A stretch of DNA of 64,000 nucleotides from CAWELS01 sp964468205. GTDB taxonomy: Bacteria > Acidobacteriota > Terriglobia > Bryobacterales > Bryobacteraceae. Both the position numbers and the translations under genes were made by a program. The DNA lies in contig CAYXVG010000001.1 in assembly GCA_964468205.1 (NCBI GenBank), positions 62,001-126,000 of the forward strand, in the 5' to 3' direction. Under the pieces are notes generated by a model. It made no database searches. It was given only the letters and a program-made list of their open reading frames with translations, and was not told where the DNA came from. Position 1 is the stretch's first letter, and each line of letters opens with the position of its first letter. Positions 1-8,103 of this stretch are shown piece by piece.

Positions 1-759
1 AAGGTTAAGGCTGCCGTGTATGGTGATGTCGTTGCGTCCGGGTTCGAGTTGCACCACGCCGGATCCGATTTCGCGGCCTTCGGCTGCAACGGTCGCGGTG
101 GCTCGGCAGCGAACTGGGGAATGGATAGCGAGTTCGATAGGAAAGCGTTCGCCAGCGAACGTGATCGAGGGGAAGCTGACAGTTTCCAGCCGTAACTCCG
201 GCTCGGACCGTCCGGCGAGGGCGTAGGTGTCGATGGGGATACCGAGTTCGCGGGCTTGCCAGGCAGCGCGGGAAAGCGAACCCCGGTTCTCCTTTCCGTC
301 AGAGATGACTACCAACTTGGGGACCAGCCCCGCGGGTGTGGCCGCTAGCGCCTCTCGGATCGCTGCTTCGATGTTAGTAGCTCTTCCCGCTGGGCCGGCG
401 GTGTATCGGATGCTCGAACCGCTCTGGAGTTCCTCGGGTGATGGCGCCCGCACACCGCCGGCAAAGGGCATTACGCGAAGGGCATGGCGGCCGCGAACGC
501 GTTCAAGATCCGCAACAATGCTTGACGACCGTTCCAGGTCCTCCTCCGATACGCTAGCCGAGGTGTCAACGAGCACCGCCACGGACATTTTGGTCTCCCA
601 AACTGGAAGTACCGGGCCCGCCAATGCGAGCAGCAGGGCAGCAAATGCTAGGGCCTTGAGCAGCAGTCCCCAGCGCCGGGACGTGCGCCGCCACTGCCAA
701 AGGAGCCAACCGAGAGGAAGGAGCAGAGCGGGAAGCAGCCAGATCCTCTCAAAGATCAT
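1..759 (-). CDS. Membrane-anchored von Willebrand factor A protein, 3' end beyond window
   Basis: Reading the minus strand from ATG at 759 gives 253 open codons to base 1, so the C-terminus lies outside the window. Two N-terminal hydrophobic segments (about residues 5-21 and 32-52) precede a vWA domain with a complete MIDAS start, DTSAS at 65-69, then a Thr-containing loop (GRATN) and a VISDG strand. The region after about residue 180 looks like a beta-sandwich. The start overlaps the stop of the upstream gene (ATGA), so the two are probably translationally coupled. Proteins of this layout often carry a glutamine-amidotransferase-like C-terminal domain, but that part is not visible. Its role, inferred from context, is as a metal-dependent scaffold working with the MoxR ATPase at 3677-4666. 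Confidence 0.85.
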   Translation of the reverse strand, partial: MIFERIWLLPALLLPLGWLLWQWRRTSRRWGLLLKALAFAALLLALAGPVLPVWETKMSVAVLVDTSASVSEEDLERSSSIVADLERVRGRHALRVMPFAGGVRAPSPEELQSGSSIRYTAGPAGRATNIEAAIREALAATPAGLVPKLVVISDGKENRGSLSRAAWQARELGIPIDTYALAGRSEPELRLETVSFPSITFAGERFPIELAIHSPVRCRATATVAAEGREIGSGVVQLEPGRNDITIHGSLNL

Positions 760-2654
760 CGTGCGTTCTCCACCCTATTCCAAGAAAGACCGTCAGCGGC
801 CAGGCGGCGGGAGCGCCCGAACATCATCCACTCCGCAAACAAACACAGTCCGGCCGCCAGAGCGAGCCACGGCCACCAGTCAGTGTTCCCGGCCGGCCCC
901 GTCCCGGGCGCTGGAACGCCGCGCCGCACAGAACTCGGCGGCTCCCACCGCGACTGTGGTGAGGGAGGCAGCCCCAATGAACAAACGATGCGGTGGTCAC
1001 CGGCTTGAACGGTCACGGCTCCGGCGCGGCCGGTGTAGAAGCGGACGAGTCCGGAGTCGAGAGTGAACGGCAGTTCCTGATCGCGTTCGTCGGCGACCCG
1101 TACCTGCTCCGGTTTGAGGTCCGGTGGAACAGGCACGGTCACAAGTCCGGCGGAAGTCGCATTCAACTCCCACCGCCGGAAAATGTCCGGACGCATCCAC
1201 CGAAGAATGTTGGCGAACAGCAGCGGAGCGGCGAGAGCGTTCCGCAAGCCCGCTTCCGCCGGATGGAAACCAAGAATGACCTGCTTTTGAGATGGATCGC
1301 CGGTCTCTCTCGCAATGGCGACAGGTCCCTCCGCGCCGAAGGCGAGCGGGATGTCACCGTCCCCAGGCGCGAGAATCTGCGCCTGGGGAATTACTAAATC
1401 AGGTGTTTGCAGTCCGGCGGCGACAGGATGATCTATGCTCCAGCGTTCCACAGCGACATTGTTGGCGGCGTGCACGGCGGTCACGGGAGCGGATCCTTCG
1501 GGCGGACGAATCCATAGAATGCCGGCCGCGTCTGCACCCGCGGGCAGCGCGCAGCTATCCAGGATCAGGATGTCCGCGCCGGCATCGGAGTCCTCAGTCG
1601 GCCGGCGGTACACTGCCTCCACCAAGGGACTGGCGGCGAGCAGCGGCCGGAATAAATCGGGGCGGTTTGAGTGGACCACGACTCGCCCGAGGCTGCGCGC
1701 CGGAACTTCCAGCACGGCGGAATTATCCGGGGCAAAGCCGTCCTCGTCGAGAATCCGGATTTCGAGCAGTCCGGCCGCGCGTGTCCGGAGCGGAAATGAG
1801 ATCTGTTGCTCTTGTCCGGCGTCGAGCGAGAGGCGCCGGAAAACGGCAGGCGAAGCGGCGAATTCGGCGGCTACCTGGGCATTGCGCCGGATCGAAGAAT
1901 GATTCCGGACGGCGACGTAGACCTCCCACTCGTTTGGGGCCTCAGTAGAGTGCGAGAGTCCAGCCCGTTCAATTCCAACATTCTCGACCTCGCTCCGCAC
2001 CTCGATAAAGCGCAGGTTTTCGATATCCGGTGGCTCACCGGCTTCTGCTTCGATCGAGTGTCCGGGACCAATGAAGGCAACCTCGCCCGGGCGCCGGCCA
2101 TGAAGACGCAACGACTCCGCGGCGATGCCGAGCGCCTCGGTAAGGTTGAGGCCCCCAACTCCAGGCGTGGCGGCAGTGATCGCTTCTTCGAGGAGACGGC
2201 GGTCCGTTTCAAAGCTGGTCGCCGGTGTAACGATGGAACCGGCGTGGAGGATCATGACACGGTCGGCGGGCGGCAGGACCCGTAGATAAGCGAGCGCCTC
2301 TGCCCGCGCCTGTTCCATCCAGGTCTCGTCCGTGCCGGCGCTGGCCGCCATCCAGGCGGACGTGTCGAGAACGATGATGTGGTCGCGGGATCTATCCTCG
2401 GCGCCGCCGGTCTGCAACTGCGCAACCGCCAGCAGCAGAAAAAGTAGAGCCAGCAACTGAAGCAGCAGCGACAGGGGCTGATAGATACGCCACCGGCGGG
2501 CCTCTACTGGAGTTTCGGCCTGGGTCCAGAATCGCAGGGTAGCGACCACCCGTCGCTGCCGGCTGCGATCCAGCAGATAAAGAAGAACAAGAAAGACCGT
2601 ACCTGCGGAGAATAACGTGAGGAACTGAAGTGCGGTGAGATTCGCGAAGGACAT
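756..2654 (-). CDS. BatA-type N-terminal membrane domain plus vWA-like protein
   Basis: 632 residues. The N-terminus matches the aerotolerance-regulator (BatA) type: a membrane helix at about 8-28, an RxRRxxxxLRFW stretch, and a second helix at about 60-80. A vWA-like domain follows, but its MIDAS reads DTSAW (97-101) instead of DxSxS, so metal binding is probably lost or altered. A long beta-rich central region leads to a last helix at about 594-612 and a basic tail. The gene abuts the DUF58 gene upstream and overlaps the next vWA gene by 3 bases, which supports one operon. The exact function is unknown; families of this kind act as membrane partners of MoxR AAA+ ATPases. Confidence 0.85.
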   Translation of the reverse strand: MSFANLTALQFLTLFSAGTVFLVLLYLLDRSRQRRVVATLRFWTQAETPVEARRWRIYQPLSLLLQLLALLFLLLAVAQLQTGGAEDRSRDHIIVLDTSAWMAASAGTDETWMEQARAEALAYLRVLPPADRVMILHAGSIVTPATSFETDRRLLEEAITAATPGVGGLNLTEALGIAAESLRLHGRRPGEVAFIGPGHSIEAEAGEPPDIENLRFIEVRSEVENVGIERAGLSHSTEAPNEWEVYVAVRNHSSIRRNAQVAAEFAASPAVFRRLSLDAGQEQQISFPLRTRAAGLLEIRILDEDGFAPDNSAVLEVPARSLGRVVVHSNRPDLFRPLLAASPLVEAVYRRPTEDSDAGADILILDSCALPAGADAAGILWIRPPEGSAPVTAVHAANNVAVERWSIDHPVAAGLQTPDLVIPQAQILAPGDGDIPLAFGAEGPVAIARETGDPSQKQVILGFHPAEAGLRNALAAPLLFANILRWMRPDIFRRWELNATSAGLVTVPVPPDLKPEQVRVADERDQELPFTLDSGLVRFYTGRAGAVTVQAGDHRIVCSLGLPPSPQSRWEPPSSVRRGVPAPGTGPAGNTDWWPWLALAAGLCLFAEWMMFGRSRRLAADGLSWNRVENAR

Positions 2655-3539
2655 CTACTGGATCCCCCCAACTTGGGAAAGGGGGCCGAAGATAACATCT
2701 TCCAACGCCACTTCGGTGGAGATCCCCGCATAACGGCCGCTCGAGGACGCGGCCACCCGCTGAAGCGACCGGGCATAATCATCAAATGCCCGCGTGTAGC
2801 GTTCCCGGGCCTTTCGGTCGAACTCGATCTGCCGCTCTTCGCCAGACTCGGCGTCGACGATCTCGAGCGAGCCGGTCCACGGAGGTTCCCTGTCGGTCTC
2901 ATCCCAGATCTGGATGAGAAAGAGCTCGTGGCCGAGGCCGGCCGCGAGTTCCAGCGGTTTCTCGAAGCCTTGGTCGTCAAGAAAATCCGATAGGACAATC
3001 AGGAGCCCGCGCTGGGCGTACTTGGAGGTAAACTGGCGGACCACGTCGGTGAACTGGGTTGTGCCCGAAGTGCGCAGGCCATTGAGGAATTCCGCAGTCG
3101 GACCAAATCGGTGACGCCCGCCGGAGCAGATGAAGGCATCCTCGAGGCGGTCGTGGAAGGGCAAGAGCGTGATGGTTTCCAACCGCACCAGACCCACGTA
3201 GGAGAGTGCGGCCGCGAGCCGGCGAGCGTAGTCAAACTTCGAGCCCCCGGCGGTGGACATCGACACGCTCACGTCGAACATCAAGCGCACCGGGACGCGC
3301 GGCTCAATGTGGAACATCTTCATGAAGAGCTTCTCGAAGCGGAGAAACGCGCGCCAGTTGACACCCCGGAGGTCATCGCCGTAGTGGAAGTGGCGGTGGT
3401 CGAGGAACTCCTGTCCGGAGCCGGCGTAGCGCGAGGGCGATTGCCCGCCGACAATGCCGGGAAAGGACTTCTGCCAGCGTAGCGCCAGCCGTTCGAGTTT
3501 CTCCAAGAAAGCTCTGTCAATCAGTGGGCTATCCGCCAA
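2655..3539 (-). CDS. DUF58 domain protein (vWA-like MoxR partner)
   Basis: 294 residues without a signal peptide, so cytoplasmic. The DUF58 signature is clear: YGDDLRGVNWRAFLR at about residues 53-67, followed by a vWA-like strand with DVSVS (MIDAS form DxSxS) and later VLSDFLDD. The length is typical for the family. DUF58 proteins are almost always encoded beside MoxR ATPases, as here (MoxR lies 137 bases upstream on the same strand), and are thought to be substrates or adaptors in MoxR-dependent assembly or chaperoning. The stop codon directly abuts the ATG of the BatA-like gene at 2654. Confidence 0.95.
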   Translation of the reverse strand: MADSPLIDRAFLEKLERLALRWQKSFPGIVGGQSPSRYAGSGQEFLDHRHFHYGDDLRGVNWRAFLRFEKLFMKMFHIEPRVPVRLMFDVSVSMSTAGGSKFDYARRLAAALSYVGLVRLETITLLPFHDRLEDAFICSGGRHRFGPTAEFLNGLRTSGTTQFTDVVRQFTSKYAQRGLLIVLSDFLDDQGFEKPLELAAGLGHELFLIQIWDETDREPPWTGSLEIVDAESGEERQIEFDRKARERYTRAFDDYARSLQRVAASSSGRYAGISTEVALEDVIFGPLSQVGGIQ

Positions 3540-3676
3540 GACTGTCTCCGGAGGGAGTTGGAACGAGAACTACTACTACCAGTATATGAAGACGCGGAGC
3601 GACCGCGAACCGCGCTGGGCAAAACAACTGCTTTTGTCCGCTCATCACCGGGAATGGCGCAGAAGTAGCCAGGAGA

Positions 3677-4666
3677 CTACCGGACGGCCTCTCGCATGCC
3701 ATCGAGGATTTTGCGGACTATCGTGTCGGTTGTCTCGCCATCGGCGTGGGCGTCAAAGTTCAGGATAATTCGGTGGCGGAGAACAGAAGTAGCCAGATCA
3801 CGAATGTCATCGATGCTCAGGTTGAGCCGTCCCCGCATCAGCGCCGCTACCCGCCCGCATTCCACCAGCGCCTGGGCGCCGCGCGGTGAACTGCCATAGC
3901 GGATGTATTTCTTTGCCAGGTCGTGGGCGGTGGGGCTCCCCGGTTGCGTTGCGAGCACCAGATCGATGGCGTACTCCTGCACGTGCGGAGCGACGAGCAC
4001 TTGGCGGCAAACGTCACGCAAGTGGAGGATCTCCTCGCGGGTGGCGACCACGTCTACCGGAATTTCCTCGCGCTGGATGGTCCGCTCCACGATCAGACTG
4101 AGATCATCACGCGAGGGGTACTCGACCACCACCTTCATAAGAAAGCGGTCCAGTTGGGCCTCAGGCAGCGGATACGTACCTTCCATTTCGATGGGGTTCT
4201 GGGTGGCCATGACCAGGAACGGCCGCTCCAGGATATGACTGTTTGTGCCGCTCGTCACCGTCTTTTCCTGCATCGCTTCGAGCAGAGCGGATTGAGTCTT
4301 CGGCGTGGCCCGGTTGATCTCATCGGCCAGCACGAGGTGGGCAAAGATTGGGCCGGGCTGGAACCGGAGCGCTTTGCTCCCGGCACTGTCGGTCTCAATT
4401 ACCATGCTGCCGACGATATCGGCGGGCATCAGATCCGGGGTGAACTGGATGCGCGAGTAACGGAGGTGAAGAACGCGGCCGAGGGTGCGGAGCAGGGTCG
4501 TCTTGCCTAGTCCTGGAACACCTTCGAGGAGCACATGGCCGCCGGAGAGCAGGCAGATAAGGACGCCGTCGACGGCGGCTTGCTGGCCAACGATAACCTT
4601 GCCTATCTCCTCGCGAATGCGATCGAGCTTTTCGACGGAGTTGGTGAGGACCGAATCGGGAGGCAC
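3677..4666 (-). CDS. MoxR-family AAA+ ATPase
   Basis: About 329 residues from GTG at 4666; a TTG at 4720 would add 18 residues that look non-conserved. It has the Walker A motif GVPGLGKT, the Walker B stretch LVLADEINRA, then MQEKTVT and the ATQNP sensor segment, all diagnostic of MoxR (AAA_3) proteins, followed by the AAA lid. MoxR ATPases act as chaperones that mature or insert metal cofactors or assemble complexes together with vWA proteins, three of which follow on the same strand. This is the most conserved gene of the cluster. The start codon is the only real uncertainty; no strong Shine-Dalgarno sequence is visible before either candidate. Confidence 0.95.
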   Translation of the reverse strand: MPPDSVLTNSVEKLDRIREEIGKVIVGQQAAVDGVLICLLSGGHVLLEGVPGLGKTTLLRTLGRVLHLRYSRIQFTPDLMPADIVGSMVIETDSAGSKALRFQPGPIFAHLVLADEINRATPKTQSALLEAMQEKTVTSGTNSHILERPFLVMATQNPIEMEGTYPLPEAQLDRFLMKVVVEYPSRDDLSLIVERTIQREEIPVDVVATREEILHLRDVCRQVLVAPHVQEYAIDLVLATQPGSPTAHDLAKKYIRYGSSPRGAQALVECGRVAALMRGRLNLSIDDIRDLATSVLRHRIILNFDAHADGETTDTIVRKILDGMREAVR

Positions 4667-4738
4667 GACACCATTGTAGAGGGTTACAAACGCAAAAATC
4701 CGGCGTGCTTTCGGACGCAACGCGCGGATACGGTTTTG

Positions 4739-5185
4739 CTAGGCTCTCACAGACTCCGTCTCGCGTTCCCCACAAGTATTGGCAAAGTGGGCAACGATCT
4801 GGGACATTTCGTCCAAGGCCGACCGCGCGGTGGAATCCGAAAAACGACGGGTCAGGCTGAACCAGGCGCTCATGATGCGAAAGTCGATCCGCAGCATCAT
4901 TTCCTCGAGTGCGTCGGTGCCCTCGGGGAGGCCGGATACCTTGGCCAGCAGATTGTTGACTACCTGGAAGTCCCGCTCGAGCGACCGGCGCACGGCTTCG
5001 AGTTCATGCTGGCCAGTGACGTCCAGCTTATCGACCGCTCCGATGAAGCCGAGTTGATTGGCGGCGGCCACTTCCTCGGTGTAGTCTCTCGTCGTTTTTG
5101 TGCTCAGAATCAGAACACAGGAGTAGCGAAACCAGTAAAGGAATAGCGCGGTTGAAACTGCGATAATGAGCGCGCTGAGTATCAT
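4739..5185 (-). CDS. Uncharacterised single-pass membrane protein leading the MoxR cluster
   Basis: 148 residues starting with ATG at 5185. The first 30 residues form one hydrophobic helix (MILSALIIAVSTALFLYWF). The rest is soluble, mostly helical and rich in Glu and Arg, with no motif I recognise. It is the first gene of the minus-strand run and lies 72 bases ahead of the MoxR start, which suggests a membrane-bound partner of the MoxR/DUF58/vWA system. A promoter-like pair and a tandem 10-base repeat lie just upstream. No function can be assigned from sequence alone. Confidence 0.75.
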   Translation of the reverse strand: MILSALIIAVSTALFLYWFRYSCVLILSTKTTRDYTEEVAAANQLGFIGAVDKLDVTGQHELEAVRRSLERDFQVVNNLLAKVSGLPEGTDALEEMMLRIDFRIMSAWFSLTRRFSDSTARSALDEMSQIVAHFANTCGERETESVRA

Positions 5186-5230
5186 CTACGGGGCAGCCTT
5201 CCTTTCCATAGTTTCGATTTCTTCAGAGGT

Positions 5231-5259
5231 AGGATACCCCGAGCGAGAACGACAAACAA
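5231..5259 (-). promoter_or_regulatory. Candidate sigma-70-type promoter of the MoxR cluster
   Basis: On the minus strand, TTGTTT (5254-5259) and TATCCT (5231-5236) are separated by exactly 17 bases and lie about 50 bases ahead of the ATG at 5185. Matches to consensus are only 3-4 of 6 in each box, so this is a suggestion rather than a firm call. Confidence 0.3.
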
Positions 5260-5273
5260 CGGCAATCAGCAAA

Positions 5274-5305
5274 ACTAAGGCAAGTCAGTTTCGAGACTAA
5301 GGCAA
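5274..5305. repeat. Tandem direct repeat of a 10-mer, two helical turns apart
   Basis: ACTAAGGCAA occurs at 5274-5283 and again at 5296-5305, a 22-base period. The copies lie just upstream of the candidate promoter of the MoxR cluster, where an activator would bind. The second copy also forms a small hairpin with the GCCTT at about 5308-5312. Confidence 0.5.
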
Positions 5306-5325
5306 TAGCCTTATGAGATGACGGA

Positions 5326-5901
5326 TCACTCCCACGAGAAGACCATGTGTATCGGAAGATCCGGGTCGGCGGCACGGGCCGCTTGGAACAATTGTCCGTA
5401 GCTCAGCAAAATGTAATCTGCTTGCGAGTAGTTCAATTGCGCCGCAGCCGCGTCGATGAACTCCGGCGGTCCTTCGAGTTCTAGGAACACCCCTATAGGC
5501 GTCTCGTCGAGCATGGCAAGGCCTTCGTCTCCGGGGCGTTCATATTCGGTGCGGTACTTCTCGTAGCGGAAGGCGGGAGCCATCTCAAGCCGGCGCAGGA
5601 TTTCGCCAAAGACTTTCGCGTCGGAGAGCGTGAGTTCCAGTTCCTCGCGGTTCTTGTATCTCCCGACTTCGCCGGGTCCCTTATAGGTAAGGATAGGCGG
5701 TTCCGCACCAACGACGCGAACCCGCAGGATCTCTTCCCGAGACTGCAGCCGGCCGCCGGCGGTGTCGTAGAGGACGTTCGACTCGAAGTGCCGCGTTTTG
5801 CTCACTAGAAAACCGTTCTCTTCGAGTAACTCCCGTGCCGCCGCCGCGGACTCCGCCCGCAATTTGACCTCGATTTCGCGTTTCGAATCTTCGCCTTTCA
5901 T
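5326..5901 (-). CDS. CYTH domain protein (class IV adenylate cyclase / thiamine-triphosphatase fold)
   Basis: 191 residues from ATG at 5901. The N-terminal EIEVK is the ExExK signature of the CYTH (triphosphate tunnel metalloenzyme) fold. It is followed by the usual alternation of charged strands: RVRVVG, LTYKGPG, REELEL, a KYRTEY strand, and the C-terminal FLELEGP motif seen in CyaB-like members. The family hydrolyses or cyclises triphosphate substrates with divalent metals; which substrate applies here (ATP, thiamine triphosphate, inorganic triphosphate) cannot be read from sequence. It is a monocistronic-looking gene, divergent from tRNA-Arg, with 140 bases to the next gene downstream. Confidence 0.9.
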   Translation of the reverse strand: MKGEDSKREIEVKLRAESAAAARELLEENGFLVSKTRHFESNVLYDTAGGRLQSREEILRVRVVGAEPPILTYKGPGEVGRYKNREELELTLSDAKVFGEILRRLEMAPAFRYEKYRTEYERPGDEGLAMLDETPIGVFLELEGPPEFIDAAAAQLNYSQADYILLSYGQLFQAARAADPDLPIHMVFSWE

Positions 5902-5921
5902 GGTCTACTATGGATGTTAGC

Positions 5922-5998
5922 GCGCCCGTAGCTCAGCCGGATAGAGCGACTGGCTTCGAACCAGTAGGCCGGGGGTTCGAGTCCCTCCGGGCGCGCCA
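5922..5998 (+). tRNA. tRNA-Arg (anticodon TCG)
   Basis: The acceptor stem GCGCCCG (5922-5928) pairs with CGGGCGC (5988-5994), followed by discriminator G and an encoded CCA (5996-5998). The anticodon loop CTTCGAA gives TCG, which reads CGA. The T arm GGGGG-TTCGAGT-CCCTC is canonical. It lies 75 bases before tRNA-Ser on the same strand. Confidence 0.97.
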
Positions 5999-6073
5999 GG
6001 AATTGCAGGGGCGTTTGGCCGGCAACCGGTGGAACGCGCAGGCGCTCGGCTACAATAACAGATGTGAGACCGC

Positions 6074-6163
6074 GGTGAGGTGCGAGAGTGGTTGAATCGG
6101 GCGGTCTCGAAAACCGTTGAGGTCTTACGGCCTCCGTGGGTTCGAATCCCACCCTCACCGCCA
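6074..6163 (+). tRNA. tRNA-Ser (anticodon CGA)
   Basis: The acceptor stem GGTGAGG (6074-6080) pairs with CCTCACC (6153-6159); discriminator G and an encoded CCA follow (6161-6163). The anticodon loop CTCGAAA gives CGA, which reads TCG. The long variable arm between the anticodon stem and the T arm is the class II hallmark of serine tRNAs. Confidence 0.97.
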
Positions 6164-6884
6164 CTTTTGTGAGTGCAGTTCTGAACATCGGCTCTCCTTT
6201 CTCCAGAATCGATTCCGACACCCGCAGGAGGACCTGGGACATCATTTCGTCGAGTATTACCTCGCCGACGTGCGAACTGCCGGGCAGGGTGGCGCGGCCG
6301 GCAGCGAGCGTCTCCGGGCGCGGGAAGATAATCCGCAAACGGTTGTGACTCGCATTTTCCAAGAGCGCCGGCGCGACGCTGCCCGTCGGGCCGTTTGGCC
6401 AAAGAACATTGGCCGGAGCGGCAGTGACGCCTCGTTTAGCGCGTTCTTGCGTCACACCGCTGGCTTGCGTCACACTGGGCGGCTCCTCCAGGCAGGCTGT
6501 AACTTATTGTTTTTATGAGGCTTGTCGTCTCACCGCGCGCGGGCGTGACGCAAGACCCCGCTTATTCACATGTCGTGTAAAAAAAACGGCCCGCCAGCAA
6601 GAATACAAAACGAAGCCAAAGCGGCCAGCATGGAGAAGGCTCCCCGCGGCCAGTATTATATCCCGAAGGTCCGAAGGCAACCGCGCGAGACGGAGATGGG
6701 GCGAAGGCCCGGCCCTCTGCGAGCTAGCTCGATGACCAAGGCACCGGTTCGGGTGTCTTATCTTTCGCGGCCATGACCGACACTGATTGCGAGCAGCACA
6801 GGTGTCTGCGTCATGTTGGCATAGAGGGCGCCGCCATGGCCGCAAATGAGCTTGGAGGCGGCCGTCAGGCGCTGGATGTGGTCT
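6164..6884. other. 721-base stretch without a convincing gene
   Basis: No reading frame here resembles a known protein. A minus-strand frame at about 6170-6473 has fairly high GC at third positions but would run through tRNA-Ser and tRNA-Arg, so it is not called. A tract of eight A residues lies near 6582-6590, and a 10-mer is repeated three times (6446-6554). Confidence 0.5.
6446..6554. repeat. 10-mer present twice direct and once inverted
   Basis: CTTGCGTCAC occurs at 6446-6455 and 6464-6473 (18-base spacing), and its reverse complement GTGACGCAAG at 6545-6554. This could be a protein-binding cluster upstream of nothing obvious, or chance in a GC-rich spacer. Confidence 0.4.
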
Positions 6885-7988
6885 CTAGACGAGGCGGTCG
6901 ACGGCCTGAATCACCGCCTTGATGTATCCGTAGGCGAAGGCGAATGCCTGTTTGCGAGTCGGGTCGTCCGGATGCCTGGGTACGTGATCCGGCATCATCA
7001 TGTAGGGATAGCCGACTTCGCGGTAAACCAGCGCGGCCTTCACCATATCCACGTCGCCATTGTCCGGGAAGGTTTCGACGAAGTCGTCGCGCCGGCCGCG
7101 AATGTTCCGGAAATGGACGTTGAAGATCTTGTTACGGGAACCGAAGTATCGGATGACGTCAAAGATTTCCTCGCCCGGCGCCTGCAGCATCTCCGAAACC
7201 GTGCCCTGGCAGAAGTTGAGTCCGTGGTACGGGCTTTCCTGGATGCTGACGAACTTCTTCAGGCCATCAACGGTGCCGAGCACGCGGTCCACGCCCTGAT
7301 AGCCTTCCGGCGGAACGCCCGGGTCGTGCGGATGGCAAGCCATCCGGATCTTGTTCTCGTTGGCGACCGGAATCGCGCGATCCAGGAAGTAGGTGATGCG
7401 CTCCCAGAATGTGTCCGCATCCACGTCTCCAGCGCGGGTTTTTTCGGGATCGGGCTTCGCTTCGGAAAGCTTCCAGGTACTCAGCTTGACGCCGCCGCGG
7501 CCGGTTGCGGACTCGGTCCGCAAGACGCCGAGAATGCTCATGTTGTACTTAATGGCCGGGATACCGGCGCGGGCGCAATTCTCGATGGTTTTCTGAATGT
7601 CCTCGATATCCTTGTCGCGCTCGGGGCTTTTACCGAGCATGATGTGCGGGCGTTTCTCGCGATCGATGTGGCTGGACGGAAGGAATGGCGCTCCCACCAT
7701 GTCGAGCTGTATCTCGTGCTTTTCGCACCGCTCCTTCAATTGCTCGAGCGCCTCGACAGTATAGTAGCCGGTATCGTTCGATCTATCCGGCCAACCGCAA
7801 ATATGGTCCACTCCGTGGCGTTTGAAAAACGATAGCCGTTCGCCGGAAGTCGGCCCGCTCTGACAGCCGAGCACGAATTTCACCGGCGGAAGTTCGGTTT
7901 TCGCGGCAGTTTCGGCGGTCTCGTGTTGCTGACTACAACCGATGGCGGCGCTTGCCCCCGCCGCGGTAAGAAATTCCCGGCGTTTCAT
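6885..7988 (-). CDS. Mannonate dehydratase-like TIM-barrel protein with Tat/lipoprotein signal
   Basis: 367 residues from ATG at 7988, with GGAGG 10 bases upstream. The N-terminus MKRREFLTAAGASAAIGC combines a twin-arginine motif with a possible lipobox. The body resembles UxuA-type D-mannonate dehydratase: ACHPHDPGVPP, an IQESPYHGLNFCQGT strand, and HFRNIRG, which supply His/Cys/Asp metal ligands in that family. UxuA converts D-mannonate to 2-keto-3-deoxygluconate in hexuronate catabolism. Export of such an enzyme is unusual and suggests a diverged role, perhaps on sugar acids outside the cytoplasm. It lies divergent to a sulfatase gene. Confidence 0.8.
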   Translation of the reverse strand: MKRREFLTAAGASAAIGCSQQHETAETAAKTELPPVKFVLGCQSGPTSGERLSFFKRHGVDHICGWPDRSNDTGYYTVEALEQLKERCEKHEIQLDMVGAPFLPSSHIDREKRPHIMLGKSPERDKDIEDIQKTIENCARAGIPAIKYNMSILGVLRTESATGRGGVKLSTWKLSEAKPDPEKTRAGDVDADTFWERITYFLDRAIPVANENKIRMACHPHDPGVPPEGYQGVDRVLGTVDGLKKFVSIQESPYHGLNFCQGTVSEMLQAPGEEIFDVIRYFGSRNKIFNVHFRNIRGRRDDFVETFPDNGDVDMVKAALVYREVGYPYMMMPDHVPRHPDDPTRKQAFAFAYGYIKAVIQAVDRLV

Positions 7989-8103
7989 GAGTCAATTACC
8001 TCCGTGAGCGAGAGTCTATCACAGACATGGAAGGCGAGAGCTGGGGTTCTCACCTTGTTCATCAACGCGATCATTTGGTACGTTGCCAGTAGTTGGTGAC
8101 CTG

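Noticed and set aside
5898..6473. Minus-strand open frames with GFEPT and GGIRTHGG-like text across the tRNA genes
   Set aside because: These are the familiar artefact of translating tRNA genes in antisense. The upstream half (about 6170-6473) has some coding-like third-position bias but no recognisable family and would end inside tRNAs, so it is not called.
6572..6634. 21-codon minus-strand frame MLAALASFCILAGGPFFLHDM
   Set aside because: Signal-peptide-like but without a ribosome site, interrupted near a homopolymer, and with no homologous continuation in another frame.
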